DNA of 64,000 bases from Magnolia sinica (GCF_029962835.1 NC_080587.1:55519528-55583527), one strand, 5' to 3'; shown: positions 1-11,547, counted from the stretch's first letter. Translations and numbers: made by a program. Notes: a model not told the origin generated them from the sequence alone.

Positions 1-541
1 ACATTGAAACTCCGTATCAGACCTAGACCGCGTGTCTAAAGTCCAATTACTGTGAAACTATACACTAATGACCACCTTATTGGGCTTGACAACCATCTCA
101 GAAATCAAGTTCTAATAGTATCCAGAAATGCAAAACTTGAGCCCGGAGCGAAGGTGTGACAAACGGGAATAACTTTAGGAAATGAACTGAAACTTAAGTA
201 AATTGAGCCATTCACTTATAGGCCAAATTTAAGTTTTCAGACCGTCAAATTTTGACCTAAATACACCCTCGGATCAAGAAAATTTCCCAACACATGTCAG
301 TGTACTTGTTACCCTAATCGAGTGTCGATGACCGTTGAACTGAAACTGACCCTCCACGGTCGATCTGTAAATTTGATTGGACTGAAAACTTAACTTAACC
401 TAAATCCAATGTCAGGGAACTTTCCCTGGACCGTACTCTGAAAAGGGGCCTCCAGATGTGCTACGTTGGACTGAAACAGCCAACTTTTGGCTATGACCTA
501 AGTATACAATGGCCCTGGGGCCAATCTCATCAGTTCTGGGC

Positions 542-552
542 CTATATAAGGG
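542..552 (+). promoter_or_regulatory. LTR TATA box
   Basis: CTATATAAGGG lies inside the left Gypsy LTR about 2.4 kb before its 3' end. A pyrimidine-rich stretch and a GA-rich stretch follow, a layout typical of an LTR promoter and 5' leader. The plus orientation agrees with the LTR end at 2933. Confidence 0.5.
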
Positions 553-1786
553 CCTTAAACCCTCTTTCTCTCCCTTACCATATGAATTCTAAAACCTTAG
601 GAGAGAGAAGAGAGCAAAGAGAGAAGGAAACAGAGAGGAAGAGAGAGAGACTTGGCGATTGTTCCTGGGATTCAATCTCATTGCTTCACGTGCTTAGCTA
701 CCTCTTCCGTATCATTATACCAGCGATTCTGATTCCGTTCTTAGGTAAGAAATCCTAATCATAATATGTTTTAGGAATTCAAATAGAGTAAATAGTGAAA
801 TAGCTAACTTATTTTATACTATAGGTTGTCATTGTGCCGTAGACGAAGACATAGTGTTCGAGTTGAGTTCGATACGAGTCTACCGACGAAAGGTGCAGAC
901 TATAAACGTTTAGGTTATGGTTTTTAAGGCTTTCAATGCCAGCAATGATATATATTTGACTTGAATGCTATCACATATGGTTAGATATAATGTTTTTCGT
1001 TTATTACGCATATATGTAAACTATAGTGATTTTAAATGCATTCCATGTGTTTGTTGAAATGCCTGACTGAATATGGAAGTTGGATTTGTGTTTGCCATGA
1101 TTATTAATTGTAAATATATGATGGTTGTACTTGTGACAACTCCTTTATGAGAAGACTTGTCATAATTTATGTTATAACTAATATATTACATGTATATGTA
1201 ATATGTGTAGTCTAAGTGTTTGATAAAATTCCTGAATGAGAAAATGCTTGATGTAATGTACTTAAAGAGGGTGTTGAGATAGGATTCTCAATTCCCTTAC
1301 ACAGTTATAGTTTCTTGTGTGTAACCTATCTGACTACTATGTGTTTTATAAATGAAATGCCTATGTGTGGTAACATATGTATTATGTGGTTGTTGAAATG
1401 CTCAACTGAGATTTATGTTTGAATTTATCTATCACATGTTGTCTTGGATTATTACATGTCAATGCTATTGGTTGGAGTGTGATTGGGGCTACGATGTAGT
1501 CCAAGTAATCGATAATAGTTTACGACCGATGGCCGAACTGTTTTACCTATGACGGATGCGTTCAATGAGTCCGAGTCATACGTCGTTTAACGATAGTGGT
1601 TAGGCCACGCAGAATACTTACGCACTCCATGTTGATTAATTCAACGTACAATCGTACCAATTGAGCTTGTCCAGTAACCCGATTGGCCTAATGTATGCTT
1701 ACCATGTATAGATGTTACTGCTTGAATCTAAGGTACCAACTTACTAGTGAAAATCTCATTTAACCTTCGTAACTCGATCCGCTAAG

Positions 1787-2075
1787 ACTTATGAGCCGGA
1801 CATGGTGGTGTATGGGACACCATGATCGAACTGTAGGCATACGCTGGGGTGATTAGCCTCCCCGTAGTGACCAGTGAGCAACCCAAACTCATGAGCCGAA
1901 TATGGTGGTGTATAGGACACTGTATTCTAGCTGTCGGCCTATGATCAAGTGACGAGCCCATAGTGACTATGAGTATACCCTAGGACTATGCTAAGGTGAC
2001 GAGCCTTTCCGTAATGACCTCGAGTATAAACAGTCCTGTGTTGAGGTGACGAGCCGCTCCGTAACGATCTGGAAC
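1787..2075 (+). repeat. Imperfect repeats inside Gypsy LTR
   Basis: Two diverged units start with TATGAGCCG/CATGAGCCG and continue ATGGTGGTGTAT.GGACAC. Shorter units built on GGTGACGAGCC...CCGTAA.GA follow (near 1992 and 2044). They lie in the transcribed part of the LTR. No function can be assigned from sequence. Confidence 0.5.
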
Positions 2076-2933
2076 TATTTTTCGTATGTGATTAACTAGG
2101 ATTGACGACCCTAAATGGATCAATGTTTGGGTTAATGATATAAAGGGAGGTACCTTAGCTTCCCAATCCTGCTGTATGAATATGCTTAATTAAGAACTTG
2201 ACTAATCACGCACATGCACCACATTGCATGTGCCTTTGGCATTGGAGTTGAGCACATGGGAGTGTTGCATGCAGCGATCGTGAGATGATGTCACATAGGG
2301 AGTGCAGGTGAGGGCATGCATCATTATAGCATATCATCCTTGCATTAACCAGAGTACCTAAGATTGCTTGTTGTATTGCTTTGTCATTACTACTTGACTG
2401 AATTGATAACATGTTAACCTTTGCTTTATATCTCCACTGAGTTAATCACTCACTGCCATGTTCTGAGACGGTGCTCTAAACACCAACCAGACTCTGGTTT
2501 AGTTGCAGATGATGGCAATGCTTGCAAGGCGGAGCTTGATTTTTATGATGACAAGGAGGAGTTCTCCTACATGCAGTTACCAGGCGGGTCTATATAGGCC
2601 TTGTTCTGATCGTTGTAGATTATTGGGATGCTGAATAGATGACATTGTATATTTTGTATATTTTGGAATTTTACATGTAATTAATGGACCTGGTAACATG
2701 ATCATACTCAAGACACTTACAATGACTCATATGCTTTATATACTTTCCATAGTCTTCTGCTTAGGAAATTTCAAATGTCTCTGGAATATGATATGCTGTT
2801 TTGGTATAATCTCACTCATGTTTAATACACGAATACGAACAACATTTAATCATCATTATCTATGCTGCATAAATGATGCATTGGGACTCAGGAGTTGGGC
2901 TCCTACTCGACCTCCAATTTTCAGGACGTTACA

Positions 2934-3899
2934 ATCACTAACTTATCTTTCTGAGTGGCGTATTGATTTAGCTTGAATTGAATATCAAACTCTAAAATTT
3001 GTGCTCTATTTATAGTTGCAAAAATCGCACTCTCGACTGGTCTTAAGGTCGGTACAACTGGTCGTAAGACCAACAAACTTTTGAAAGTTTGGGCGCGATA
3101 AGATAAGGTTGCTCCACGACTGGTCATAGGGTCTGCTCGACCGATCGAGTGGCCTGCACGATCGGTCGAGTCCTGTCCACAACTGGTCGTGTAAAACCCA
3201 ATTTAGTTGTTGGACTTTGAGTCGAGCCTACAGGACTAGTCGAGCACAGATCGAGCACTGTTCACACGACCAGTTGAGCAGTCTCTAGGACTGGTTGAGG
3301 CTTTAACAAAAATTCTTGAAAATCAGTAACAAACTTAGGACTGGTCGAGCTAGTGCTAGGACTAGTCGAACTTTGTTTAAGACTAGTCGAGAAACAGTCA
3401 ATACACTTACAAAGTGACTCAATTTAAATTATATATTCAAAATGACCTACCCTATGGTCACTCTAGGGTCATTCATACCTTGTAAGTAATGTATGAACAT
3501 TGAATCTTCATTTGCTTCAGTTAATAGTTGTTCTTTGAGGTTCACGAAGCTTGGTATCTTGTCATATGATGAATCTTGAGCTCGAGACTTTTGAGACTTG
3601 AATATGACTAACATTGAAGCTTGAGCTCGGAGTTCAAAGTAAAGAAACGTTGTCTTAACTTGGACGAAGCTTTGAAAACTTAAACTTTGAAGCTTGAAAG
3701 ATTAAAATCACACTTGGTGTTGTACTTAAACTTGAACATGTAATCTTGTATTTGAAGTTCTTGAAGTAAAGACCTTTGTCCTTTTACATGAGATGCACTA
3801 CCTTGTATATGTAGATTTGCTCCACAAGACACAAATTCCAAGAGATTTTGGCACTACAAAATTTAACAATAATGGGAGCTAGAAATTGTAACACTTACA
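2934..3899 (-). repeat. 3' LTR of element A (partial)
   Basis: It matches 11476-12461 almost throughout and ends CACTTACA at 3899, so on the minus strand it begins TGTAAGTG. The portion matching 10490-11475 is absent because a Gypsy LTR interrupts it at 2933. It contains the TATA box (CTATTTATAG read on plus) near 3008 and the palindrome-motif array. It lacks one 20-bp unit present at 11881-11900 of the 5' LTR. Confidence 0.85.
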
Positions 3900-3900
3900 A

Positions 3901-3911
3901 TCTCCCCTTTT
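3901..3911 (-). promoter_or_regulatory. Polypurine tract of element A
   Basis: The minus strand reads AAAAGGGGAGA immediately next to the inner end of the 3' LTR. This is the expected primer for plus-strand DNA synthesis in an LTR retrotransposon. Confidence 0.75.
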
Positions 3912-4070
3912 ATCAAATTTGTGACAAAACACACTTCATAACATAAGCATTATATGCACAAAGAATCATGCACTAGTTATCAATATAAACCAGTTACAAC
4001 CTGGTTAAAGAATCATTAAAGAATTATGCACTAGTTATAAACAGGTTAAAAATTCGCATCAAAAATAAAA

Positions 4071-4172
4071 CTCCCCCTTACTCCCCCTTACAAAAATAAG
4101 GTTACCCACCTATCCACAATCCACATGCCATTTATCATATATCACAAGCATGATAAAATTCTCCCCCTTTTT
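4071..4172 (-). promoter_or_regulatory. Distal polypurine tracts, element A
   Basis: Three further purine runs on the minus strand (4071-4080, 4081-4090, 4161-4172; core AAGGGGGAG or AAAAAGGGGGAG) lie 170-270 bp before the proximal tract. The last is followed by TTGTCACAA and ATGACAAA, echoing the TTTGTGACAAAA next to the proximal tract. Multiple polypurine tracts are a described Sirevirus feature. Confidence 0.6.
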
Positions 4173-4389
4173 GTCACAATATGACAAAGGAAGGAACCAA
4201 CAAAAGGAATAAGAAGTAGATAAATAAGGAAGAATAAGAAGAGTAATGAGGAATAAATGATCAAGATACTAAAACAAGTATAGTTCAAGCATGATCAACC
4301 ATGTTCAACCAAGCTCAATGAAGTTCAACCCCATAAAACAAAAGAAAGCCAAGTATCATAAAAGTTATTACAAACCAGATAATCAAATA

Positions 4390-5524
4390 CTAATCAGAAC
4401 CCAAAGAAGGAGCAGGTATGGTACGATCAAGTTGATGAAGTCCCTTGTTAAGGCGCCTAAGATATTTGTGCATATATTTGAATTGCAAATCATGGGACAA
4501 ATTCATATTCTCTACCTTCTTCTCAAGTGAGCGCAACCGCGCATCAAAGTCAGGTGGCTAATAATAAGGATCATTTGCTGAATCAAATTCGATCTCATTA
4601 AAAATATCATCCATATTGATATCATCGGGAGGTAAATCACCTTATTTTTCATTTGTAGCATCAGCTCCACCAACACCCACATTAACTTGGCATGCGGCCA
4701 ACCACAGATTCAGTTTTATTTATATTGAAATTGTTGAAGATTAGGTGTTGAATCGAAGCTTCTCCAATAGGCATAGCCACTAAAATATGACAGGCTAACA
4801 CAGTCATAAGATACGCGAAGGGAATGTCACTGTGTCCTGGATGGAGACGGAATTGAATGATGCAACAACAAATCAAAGAAGGAAGACATACAGAGGCACC
4901 AAAGATGTTGGAATGAAGAATCTGAACCATGAACGCAGTGAGTTCGGTTTTGTTACCAGAACGAGGATAAACATTGAAAATGAATTTCTTATGAAGGACT
5001 CTGTGTCTGGGTAATAAATGCTTTGAGGCAAGTGCATTTCTATTAGTACTCCATTCCGCATCTATATTGTACAAAGCTTTAGTAAGCATACGCTTCTCAG
5101 AATCAGATGGTTTTTCCACTAGAGTACTAATGGGAATACCTTCATCATTGACAGGTATGTCCATTAGACCAAAAATAAGATGTCATTCTATTTCAACAGG
5201 ACCTTCTCTAGTTACAATAATGAATGTCAGATTTTTAGTATAAAAATAAAAAATACATGCATACATAGCTTGCACAATTGACCAGTATGCCAGCCCACCC
5301 CAATGTAGAATATTATCCCATCCTACAGATTGGAGGAGAGGAAGGATATCAAACGGAGCTAGATGATCAACATGAACAGATCGTTCAACTATAACATTGC
5401 GCAACCTAATATCCCACACATAAGAGGGATCATCTTCGGGTGATCGAAGGTGGCGCATTGTGATAGGAGTCGACCTAGAAGTCAAAGGACCATGAGAACT
5501 TTTCTTTCTAGTTCTACCTTCCAT
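4390..5524 (-). pseudogene. Third ORF of element A (broken)
   Basis: It lies between RNase H and the 3' LTR, in the same direction as pol. The start is the ATG at 5524, giving a basic N-terminus MEGRTRKKSSHGP. A conserved segment with GWDNILHWGG follows, then VNDEGIPIS, RVLHKKFIFNVYPRSGNK, a cysteine-rich hydrophobic stretch (CLPSLICCCIIQFR) and PFAYLM. The C-terminus is a heptad-like helix ending in SLGSD with a stop at 4390. A stop after residue ~114 and an internal frameshift break it. Matching ORFs occur in elements B and C. The layout recalls the plant family called putative plant transposon protein (Transposase_32) and occupies the env-like position of Sireviruses. The family link is inference. 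Confidence 0.7.
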
Positions 5525-5727
5525 TTGCAACAATGAATACAAGAAAAATGGAGATTGTAAAAGAGGAAGTGTGGGTTTTCACTAGATCAAATTTTTAAGA
5601 AGAAAACCCCAAAAACCATTATGAATCAAGAAATAAATCACACTAATGATGAAAAAGGAGTGCTAAGAACTTGAATCTACAATGAAAACGAAAACAAAGC
5701 ACTAACCTTGAAGAAATAGGAGATGGG

Positions 5728-5880
5728 TTCGACTGGTCGACCTAGGACCTGTTGGAGAAGAAACCCAAAATGAAGAAAAAGGAATTTTTTTTCCTCCAAA
5801 TAAAGCACCAACCCGTGCTACACAGCTGGTTGAGTACATGCTCGACTGGTAGAGTATGTACTCGACTGGTCGTGCATAGC
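5728..5880. repeat. Palindrome motifs in the pol-ORF3 gap, element A
   Basis: CGACTGGTCGA at 5730 and several close variants between 5825 and 5880 lie just upstream of the third ORF. These are the same motifs that form arrays in the LTR. The core TCGAC-TG-GTCGA is an interrupted palindrome. Confidence 0.6.
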
Positions 5881-5967
5881 CCAAAATGTGCAATATTCTC
5901 AAAATTTGAAATTTTAAACAATTAAACTAACAACTATATACAATATGATACAGAAATACATGAATTT

Positions 5968-6620
5968 TTAATTCAAATTGCACATACCAAGATCAAATTT
6001 CAATTTGGCAAACTTGCTTTTATCGAGTGGTTTTGTGAATATGTCTGCAAGTTTAGTCTCGGTCGGTATGTATTCTAAATAAATTGTATTTTCTTCCACT
6101 AATTCACAAATGTAGTGATATCTAATGTCAATGTGCTCGGTTCGTGAATGCTAGATTAGATTTTTAGATATATTAATTGCACTAGAATTATCACAATATA
6201 AAGCCATAGAATTCTGTGCAATTCCGTAATCACTTAGCATCATTTTCATCCATACAAGTTGAGTACATGCATTACCTGCTGCAATGTATTCAGCCTCAGC
6301 AGTTGAAAGCGATACAGAACTTTATTTCTTACTTAACCAGGAAACTAAACAGTTCTCAATATAGAAACAACTACCACTAGTTGATTTCCTATCATCAACA
6401 TTACCAGCACAATCAGCATCCGTGTAACCAGCTAATTGAACACTAGTATCGTGTGGATACCAGAGACCCAAATTTACTGAACTTACGACATATCGCATAA
6501 TCTGCTTAACAACAGTTAAATGTGACTCTTTAGGGTCAGATTGATATCTAGCGCAAATTCCTACGCTAAATGCAATATCAGGTTTACTTACAGTTAAATA
6601 AAGCAAACTTCCAACTATAC
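5968..6620 (-). pseudogene. RNase H region of element A pol
   Basis: The minus strand encodes the Copia RNase H: SKPDIAFSVGICARYQ, then GYTDADCAGNVDDRKSTSG, then STAEAEYIAAGNACTQLVWM, YCDNSSAINI, the ADIFTKPLD block and GMCNLN with a stop at 5968. The role is removal of the RNA strand from RNA/DNA hybrids during reverse transcription. The reading frame is broken by a stop near 6322 (Q codon after SWLSKK replaced) and another near 6160. Metal-binding D and E residues of the recognisable blocks are still present. Confidence 0.8.
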
Positions 6621-6779
6621 CATGATATAGTTAGGATCCACACTCTTAACTGTAGAGTCCTTTGAGAGTTTCAAAGTAGTACTCATAAGAATATCAAAAC
6701 TTTTCCCATTCTCAAATCCAAACTTTTTAACTAAGTTCAGAGCATATTTGGTTTGAGAGATAAAGAAACCATTAGGTTA

Positions 6780-7500
6780 CTATTTAACTTGCAACCTAAG
6801 AAAATAATTTAATTCACCAACCATGCTCATTTCAAACTTTGATTTCATAAGAACTGCAAATTCAACAGTTAGATTAGCACAGGTAGATCTATAAATTATA
6901 TCATCAAGATAAATTTATACTATTAAAATGTGATTATTATGTTTCTTAACAAACAAAGTCTTATCAACACTTCCCATTAGAAAATTATGACTTAGTAGAA
7001 ACTTAGTCAACTTTTTGTACCATACCCTGGGAGCTTGTTTTAAACCGTAAAGAGTCTTTTTTAGGCGATAGACATGATCAGCATTCTTAGGGTCTTCAAA
7101 ACTCATTGGTTGTTCAACATACACTTCTTCATGCAAATCCCCATTTAAGAAAGCACTCTTTACATCCATTTGGTATATTTTGAACTTTTTAAAGTATGCA
7201 ATGGATATAAATAGTCTGATTGATTCAAGACGAGCTACTTGGGCAAAGGTCTCATCATAATCGATGCCTTCAATTTGAGTGTACCCTTGTACAACTAGCC
7301 TAGCCTTATATCTAATGATATTACCAAGTTCATCAGACTTATTTTTGAAAATTCATTTTGTTTTGATAATGTGTTTATCTTTCAATTTAGGAACTACGTA
7401 CCAAATATTATTTCTAACAAATTGATTAAGCACTTCTTGAATCGCAACTATCCAGTTTTCTTCAGTAAGAGCTTCTTTTACGTTGGCTGGTTCTATCTAA
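6780..7500 (-). pseudogene. Reverse transcriptase region of element A
   Basis: Copia RT (RVT_2) blocks are visible in order: [40 protein letters not shown] (7169 downward), [14 protein letters not shown] and the YLDD catalytic box near 6900. The YLDD aspartates are intact, but an in-frame stop sits two residues before this box, and other stops occur near 7340 and 6780. It would copy element RNA into cDNA if intact. The 7169-6915 stretch is an open block of 84 codons inside this domain, not a separate gene. Confidence 0.85.
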
Positions 7501-8405
7501 GATGTAAAGCACATGTAGTTACACATATCTTCAAGTTGTTTACAAGTGCGTACATCAGTGAAAGGGTTTTCAAGAATTTGATTAGTTGGATGGTCTTTAA
7601 AAGTTCTCAGTTCAGAGTTATTTAGACTTGATGAAGAATCTGATTGATCAATTAGAAGTGTTTCATCATTTTCTAAACTTGAGACAAGTGTATTCAAGTG
7701 ATCGTCAATAACCACATTAATGGACTCTTGAATTACACCAGTCTTCTTATTGAGAACCCAATATGCTCGACTATTCAGAGCATACCCTAAAAATATTCCT
7801 TCATCACTTTTGGTGTCAAACTTACCCAGGTTTTCTCGGTCACGTAAAATATTGCACTTGCTGCCAAAAATTCGAAAGTATTTGACAGTAGGCTTCTTAT
7901 CAAACCACATTTCATAAGCCATTTTACTATTTGATTTTCTAGTATAAAGGCGGTTAATTATATAACACACAGTATTTACAACTTCGACCCAAAGATTTTT
8001 GGGGAGCTTCATACTATTTAATATTACATTTGTCATTTCTTGAAGCATTCTATTTTTTCTTTCTACTATACCATTTTGTTGTGATGTTTTGGGCACAGAG
8101 AATTCATGTGATATTCCCTGATCACTGCAAAACTTCTCAAAACCGTTATTCTCAAATTCTGATCCATGATCGCTACGGATCTTATGGACTTGAGACTCTT
8201 TTTCAGTTTGGATATGTCTAAGTACCCTTTTTACTTCATCTAGAGTTTCTGATTTGTCTCTCAAGAAGACTACATATGTATATCTGGTAAAGTCATCAAC
8301 AATTACCAGAATATACTTCTTGCCACCTTGACTCTCCATTCTAGTTGGTCCAATAAGATCCATATGAAGGAGTTCGAGCAGTTTAGATGTGGCATTGGAG
8401 TCCAC
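7497..8405 (-). CDS. Integrase catalytic core, element A (open block of pol)
   Basis: A 302-codon open block of the Copia polyprotein. The retroviral integrase core (rve) is at the N-terminal half with the catalytic triad visible: D in HMDLIGP, D in IRSDHGSEF and E in NGIVERKNR. The copia-specific region follows: MAYEMWFDKKP, YFRIFGSKC, DEGIFLGYA and AYWVLNKKTGVIQESINVVIDD. Function: insertion of element cDNA into chromosomes. The upstream zinc-binding and protease parts are cut off by a stop at 8462, and the block ends in a stop before RT, so it cannot be made as a full polyprotein. It is the best-preserved coding stretch in the three elements. Confidence 0.8.
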   Translation of the reverse strand: MDSNATSKLLELLHMDLIGPTRMESQGGKKYILVIVDDFTRYTYVVFLRDKSETLDEVKRVLRHIQTEKESQVHKIRSDHGSEFENNGFEKFCSDQGISHEFSVPKTSQQNGIVERKNRMLQEMTNVILNSMKLPKNLWVEVVNTVCYIINRLYTRKSNSKMAYEMWFDKKPTVKYFRIFGSKCNILRDRENLGKFDTKSDEGIFLGYALNSRAYWVLNKKTGVIQESINVVIDDHLNTLVSSLENDETLLIDQSDSSSSLNNSELRTFKDHPTNQILENPFTDVRTCKQLEDMCNYMCFTS

Positions 8406-8461
8406 CTTTTTGTGAGTACTCCTAGTTTGTTTGCCAATTTGACATTCACCACATATTTTGT

Positions 8462-8995
8462 CTATAGTTTAGGTAGACCTCTTATCAACTCTCTTTTGCT
8501 CAATCTATACAAGTTATGGTAGTGTACATGTTTGAGGCATTTATGCCATAGCTCAGTCTCATCGGTATGGACCATGTAGCATGTTAGATTAGATGAGCTT
8601 GAATCACTTACAATGTAGTAGTTTTCAGAAGTTTTGCGACTAATTAATATTACAGAACCATTTTTATTTAAAATTTCACACCCTCGGTTAGTAAATTTCA
8701 CGCTATGATTATTATCACATTTTTGAGAGATGCTTAATAAGTTATGTTTTAACCCTTCTACATATAAAACATTCTCAAATAAATGAAGGCTAAAGAGTTG
8801 AACCATGCCTTGGCCAACAATCCTGCAGTTGCTACCATCACCGAATGTGACTGAACCACAGTCATATCTTTAAGATTGGTAAATAGACCCTTGTCACTTG
8901 TCGTATGTCTAGAGCAACCACTGTCTAGGTATCACTTTGAATGGCTTGAAGCTTTGCAAGTGGTGTGGGCAACCAAATAAGTAAACTTAGGAACC
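8462..8995 (-). pseudogene. Protease and pre-integrase region, element A
   Basis: The aspartic protease signature YLDSGCSRH is present near 8930, preceded by a stop in place of the usual tryptophan codon (TGA). Downstream is the GAG-pre-integrase segment: NVLYVEGLKHNLLSISQ, then KFTNRGCEIL, then ETELWHKCLKHVHYHNLYRLSK. The histidine pair of the integrase HHCC zinc site is visible in HKCLKH. The block ends in a stop at 8462, in place of the residue after GLPKL. Role: polyprotein cleavage and integrase zinc domain. Confidence 0.75.
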
Positions 8996-8999
8996 CATT

Positions 9000-10405
9000 T
9001 CATTATAGTCTTGGGTTAAGGAGTATAGTTGGTCTTCTTATGTTAGTAGTTGTTATAAGACTGACCTATTGAGTTAGATTTTATGAGCTCCTTAAGTAAA
9101 TCAACAATTTTCTCAGCTAAAGGATTACGATTCTGATTTTTATAGTTAATATGGTTGCTTTTAGGTTTTAAGTATTGAAATGTTTTAACATTATTAGAAT
9201 AATTTTGATTTAGACTTTTTCCTTAGGATAGTTTTACAACAATTTTACAACTTTCCTTGTATAGGGCATTATAAGCATCTTGAAGATCTTCTTCATTTTC
9301 ATGATCACTATTCAGATTTTCTTCACTAGTTGAATCATCATGATCCGAAAAAGTGAACTTAGCTAGAGCCATAAGGGCTTTGATTTCATTACCCAACTCG
9401 ATTTCAGAATCTTTTGATTCAGAAGAGACTTCAGAGCTAGAATATTCATCCCAAGTAGCCAAAATACCTTTCTTTTTTAGGTTTATCCTTTTTAGGACAC
9501 TACTTCACTAAATGCCCATATTTATGGCAGTTGTAACAACGACTGTCTTTTAAAGATTTTCAGGTTTTAGATTTAGATTTTTTCTTTTCATTAGGTTTTT
9601 GTAAATCAACCCTCTTTTTACTTTTGAAAATCTTATAAAACTTTTTAGCTAAAAGGGCCATGTCATCTTCAAAATTTTCTAAATCAGAATTACTACTATT
9701 TTCTTGAAAAATACATTTATAAAATTTAAGAGTGATGGATTTACCTTTAGGAGATTTAAAGTTTAATTCATAGGTCTGTAATGAACCAATTAATTCTTCT
9801 ACCCTCATATTATCTGTATCACGAAGTTCCTGAATCACTGTCACCTTTGAATTGAGCCGTTCAGGTAGTGAGCGTAGTATCTTTACACAGACCTTGCTTT
9901 CTGGGATTCTATCATCGAGACCCCATATAGAGTTAACAATGTCATTTAATCTTGTATAGAAGTCCATGAAAGTTTCACTTTCTGCAATACGTATTTTCTC
10001 AAATTTGGTTGTGAGAATTTGGACTTTAGATTTCTTAACAATTGTTGTTCCCTCGTGGGTCATTTCTAAAATATCTCAGGCTTGCTTTGCAGTATCTCAG
10101 GATATAATTCTCTTGAATTTATCAGGTGATAGTGTGTAAGTGATTGCATTTAGAGCCTTTGCATTGGCACTACTCTCACTTTTTTGAAGAGTGGTCCAAG
10201 AAAAATAAGGTGTGACTTTCATAGATTTGGATTCATCAATACCAGTTACTCCAGTGGTAGGAGGGGTCCAATTAGTCACTGTGGCTTGCCACACGCTGTC
10301 ATCCATGGATTTTAAGAAAATCCTCATTCTGGCTTTCCAATGGGCATAGTTAGAGCCATCAAATGGTGGGAGCCTAGTGACTGAAAGGCTATCAAAATTT
10401 GACAT
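9000..10405 (-). pseudogene. gag of element A
   Basis: Start ATG at 10405 (MSNFDSLSVTRLPPFDGSNY), then the YAHWKARMRIFLKSMD motif of Copia gag N-terminal domains, the UBN2-type core (GTTIVKKSKVQILTTKFE...FYTRLNDIVNSIWGL), a basic KSKKRVDL stretch, a CCHC zinc knuckle near 9545 (CYNCHKYGHL, ending with a stop before the last cysteine) and an acidic serine-rich tail (ATWDEYSSSEVSSES). Two TGA stops replace tryptophan-like codons near 10097 and 10080, and a frameshift precedes the zinc knuckle. A segment of about 400 bp encoding a lysine/glutamate-rich coiled coil, present in B and C, is missing near 9223. Role: capsid and RNA packaging. Confidence 0.8.
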
Positions 10406-10474
10406 CTTACAAAGCTCAGATCGATTAGCACAGGAAATTAATACAAAAGAAATAACAATTAAAACGAGCTATTA

Positions 10475-10487
10475 GGCTCTGATACCA
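10475..10487 (-). promoter_or_regulatory. Primer-binding site of element A
   Basis: The minus strand reads TGGTATCAGAGCC two bases inside the 5' LTR. It is complementary to the 3' end of initiator methionine tRNA, the usual primer for Copia elements. The match fixes the strand and the LTR inner boundary. Confidence 0.9.
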
Positions 10488-11547
10488 CTTGAAAAGGCTG
10501 AGCTATTAAGTCCTAGAGGGGGGGTGAATACGACTATGCTAAAATAAAATAAAAATTAACAGCGAAATTTAAACAAATATAAATACTGATAGCAATAAAC
10601 AATCCCACAATGCAGACATGTAAAACAACCTCAAGAGAACAAGTATTGAGAGGTTGATATAGATGTTGTTCTAAGAACAACCTTATATCAAAAACCAAAG
10701 GTTTATGGTAGGACAACCTGATTCCTAGAACGGTCTGTGTATCAAAAACTCAAACTGATATAGAGGAATAAAGAAATAAATAGCAATGGAAATAACTAAG
10801 CTATTACAATATTCCCACACTTGCATAAAAGAAATTACAACATTCTCCACAAATGTAAAAAGGAAAATTACAAACATCCACAAAAAGAAATAATCAATCA
10901 ACCACATGACTAGAAATTATAGTGGTTCACTTGTGTGTACACCAACTGTTTAGAAAAATAGCCGGACAACTACTCCATACCTAATATCCTCACACAGTGG
11001 ATATTAGCGTTCACTATGAAATAGGTTTTTCAAGGTTCACCTAAAACCCTCACAATTGTGTCTTTCAAGTGGGCTTACACAATTCAAAAATCCCACGCTC
11101 TGAATTTTCTGGATCACCTCAGACAAACCAAAACAATGAGATTTTTCTGGCACAATCTCAATGAAACCAAAATAATGAATTTACAAAACTGTAAAATACT
11201 TATTTGGATATTCTCCTTTTGATGCAACCTAGAAGAACCAATTCGAAGTAAAAGATCAACGTAGAAGTTCAATGTTCACACTCTCTTATGAAATGGTTAT
11301 AGGTTCTAAATAGATTTTAAATTAAAAACCTTGGGCTTGCTTGCTTTGATTTTGATTCTAAGAAATGGGAATACTTCAATCCCTCTTCCAAATAAAATTA
11401 AAATGTAGAATACAAAATCAAATGCAAAAAGTTAATTAAAGAGAATATAAAATGAGCATTAAATAGCTTAAGAATATCACTAACTTATCTCTCAGAGTGG
11501 TATATTGATTTAGCTTGAATTGAATATCAAACTCTAAAATTCGTGCT

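Larger units (their letters stand above)
1..2933 (+). mobile_element. Gypsy-type LTR, truncated by window edge
   Basis: The right end is ...GTTACA at 2933, the usual 3' terminus of plant Gypsy LTRs. It is followed directly by ATCAC and then the LTR of element A, which in its other copy reads without interruption through ATCAC at 11476-11480. So this is an insertion with probable target duplication ATCAC. No primer-binding site follows the end, so it is a 3' LTR or a solo LTR in plus orientation. A TATA box lies near 543, followed by a GA-rich leader and a GTAAGA donor-like site near 744. No protein-coding capacity is evident; the small ORFs inside it are not conserved. Confidence 0.75.

Noticed and set aside
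456..758. 100-codon plus-strand ORF starting MCYVGLKQ
   Set aside because: It lies across the TATA box and GA-rich leader of a Gypsy LTR and shows no domain.
2698..2976. Hydrophobic 92-codon ORF crossing 2933
   Set aside because: It spans the junction of two transposons, so it is accidental.
10475..10487. Possible tRNA gene suggested by tRNA-Met complementarity
   Set aside because: Only the primer-binding 12-13 bases match; no cloverleaf surrounds them here or at 26279.
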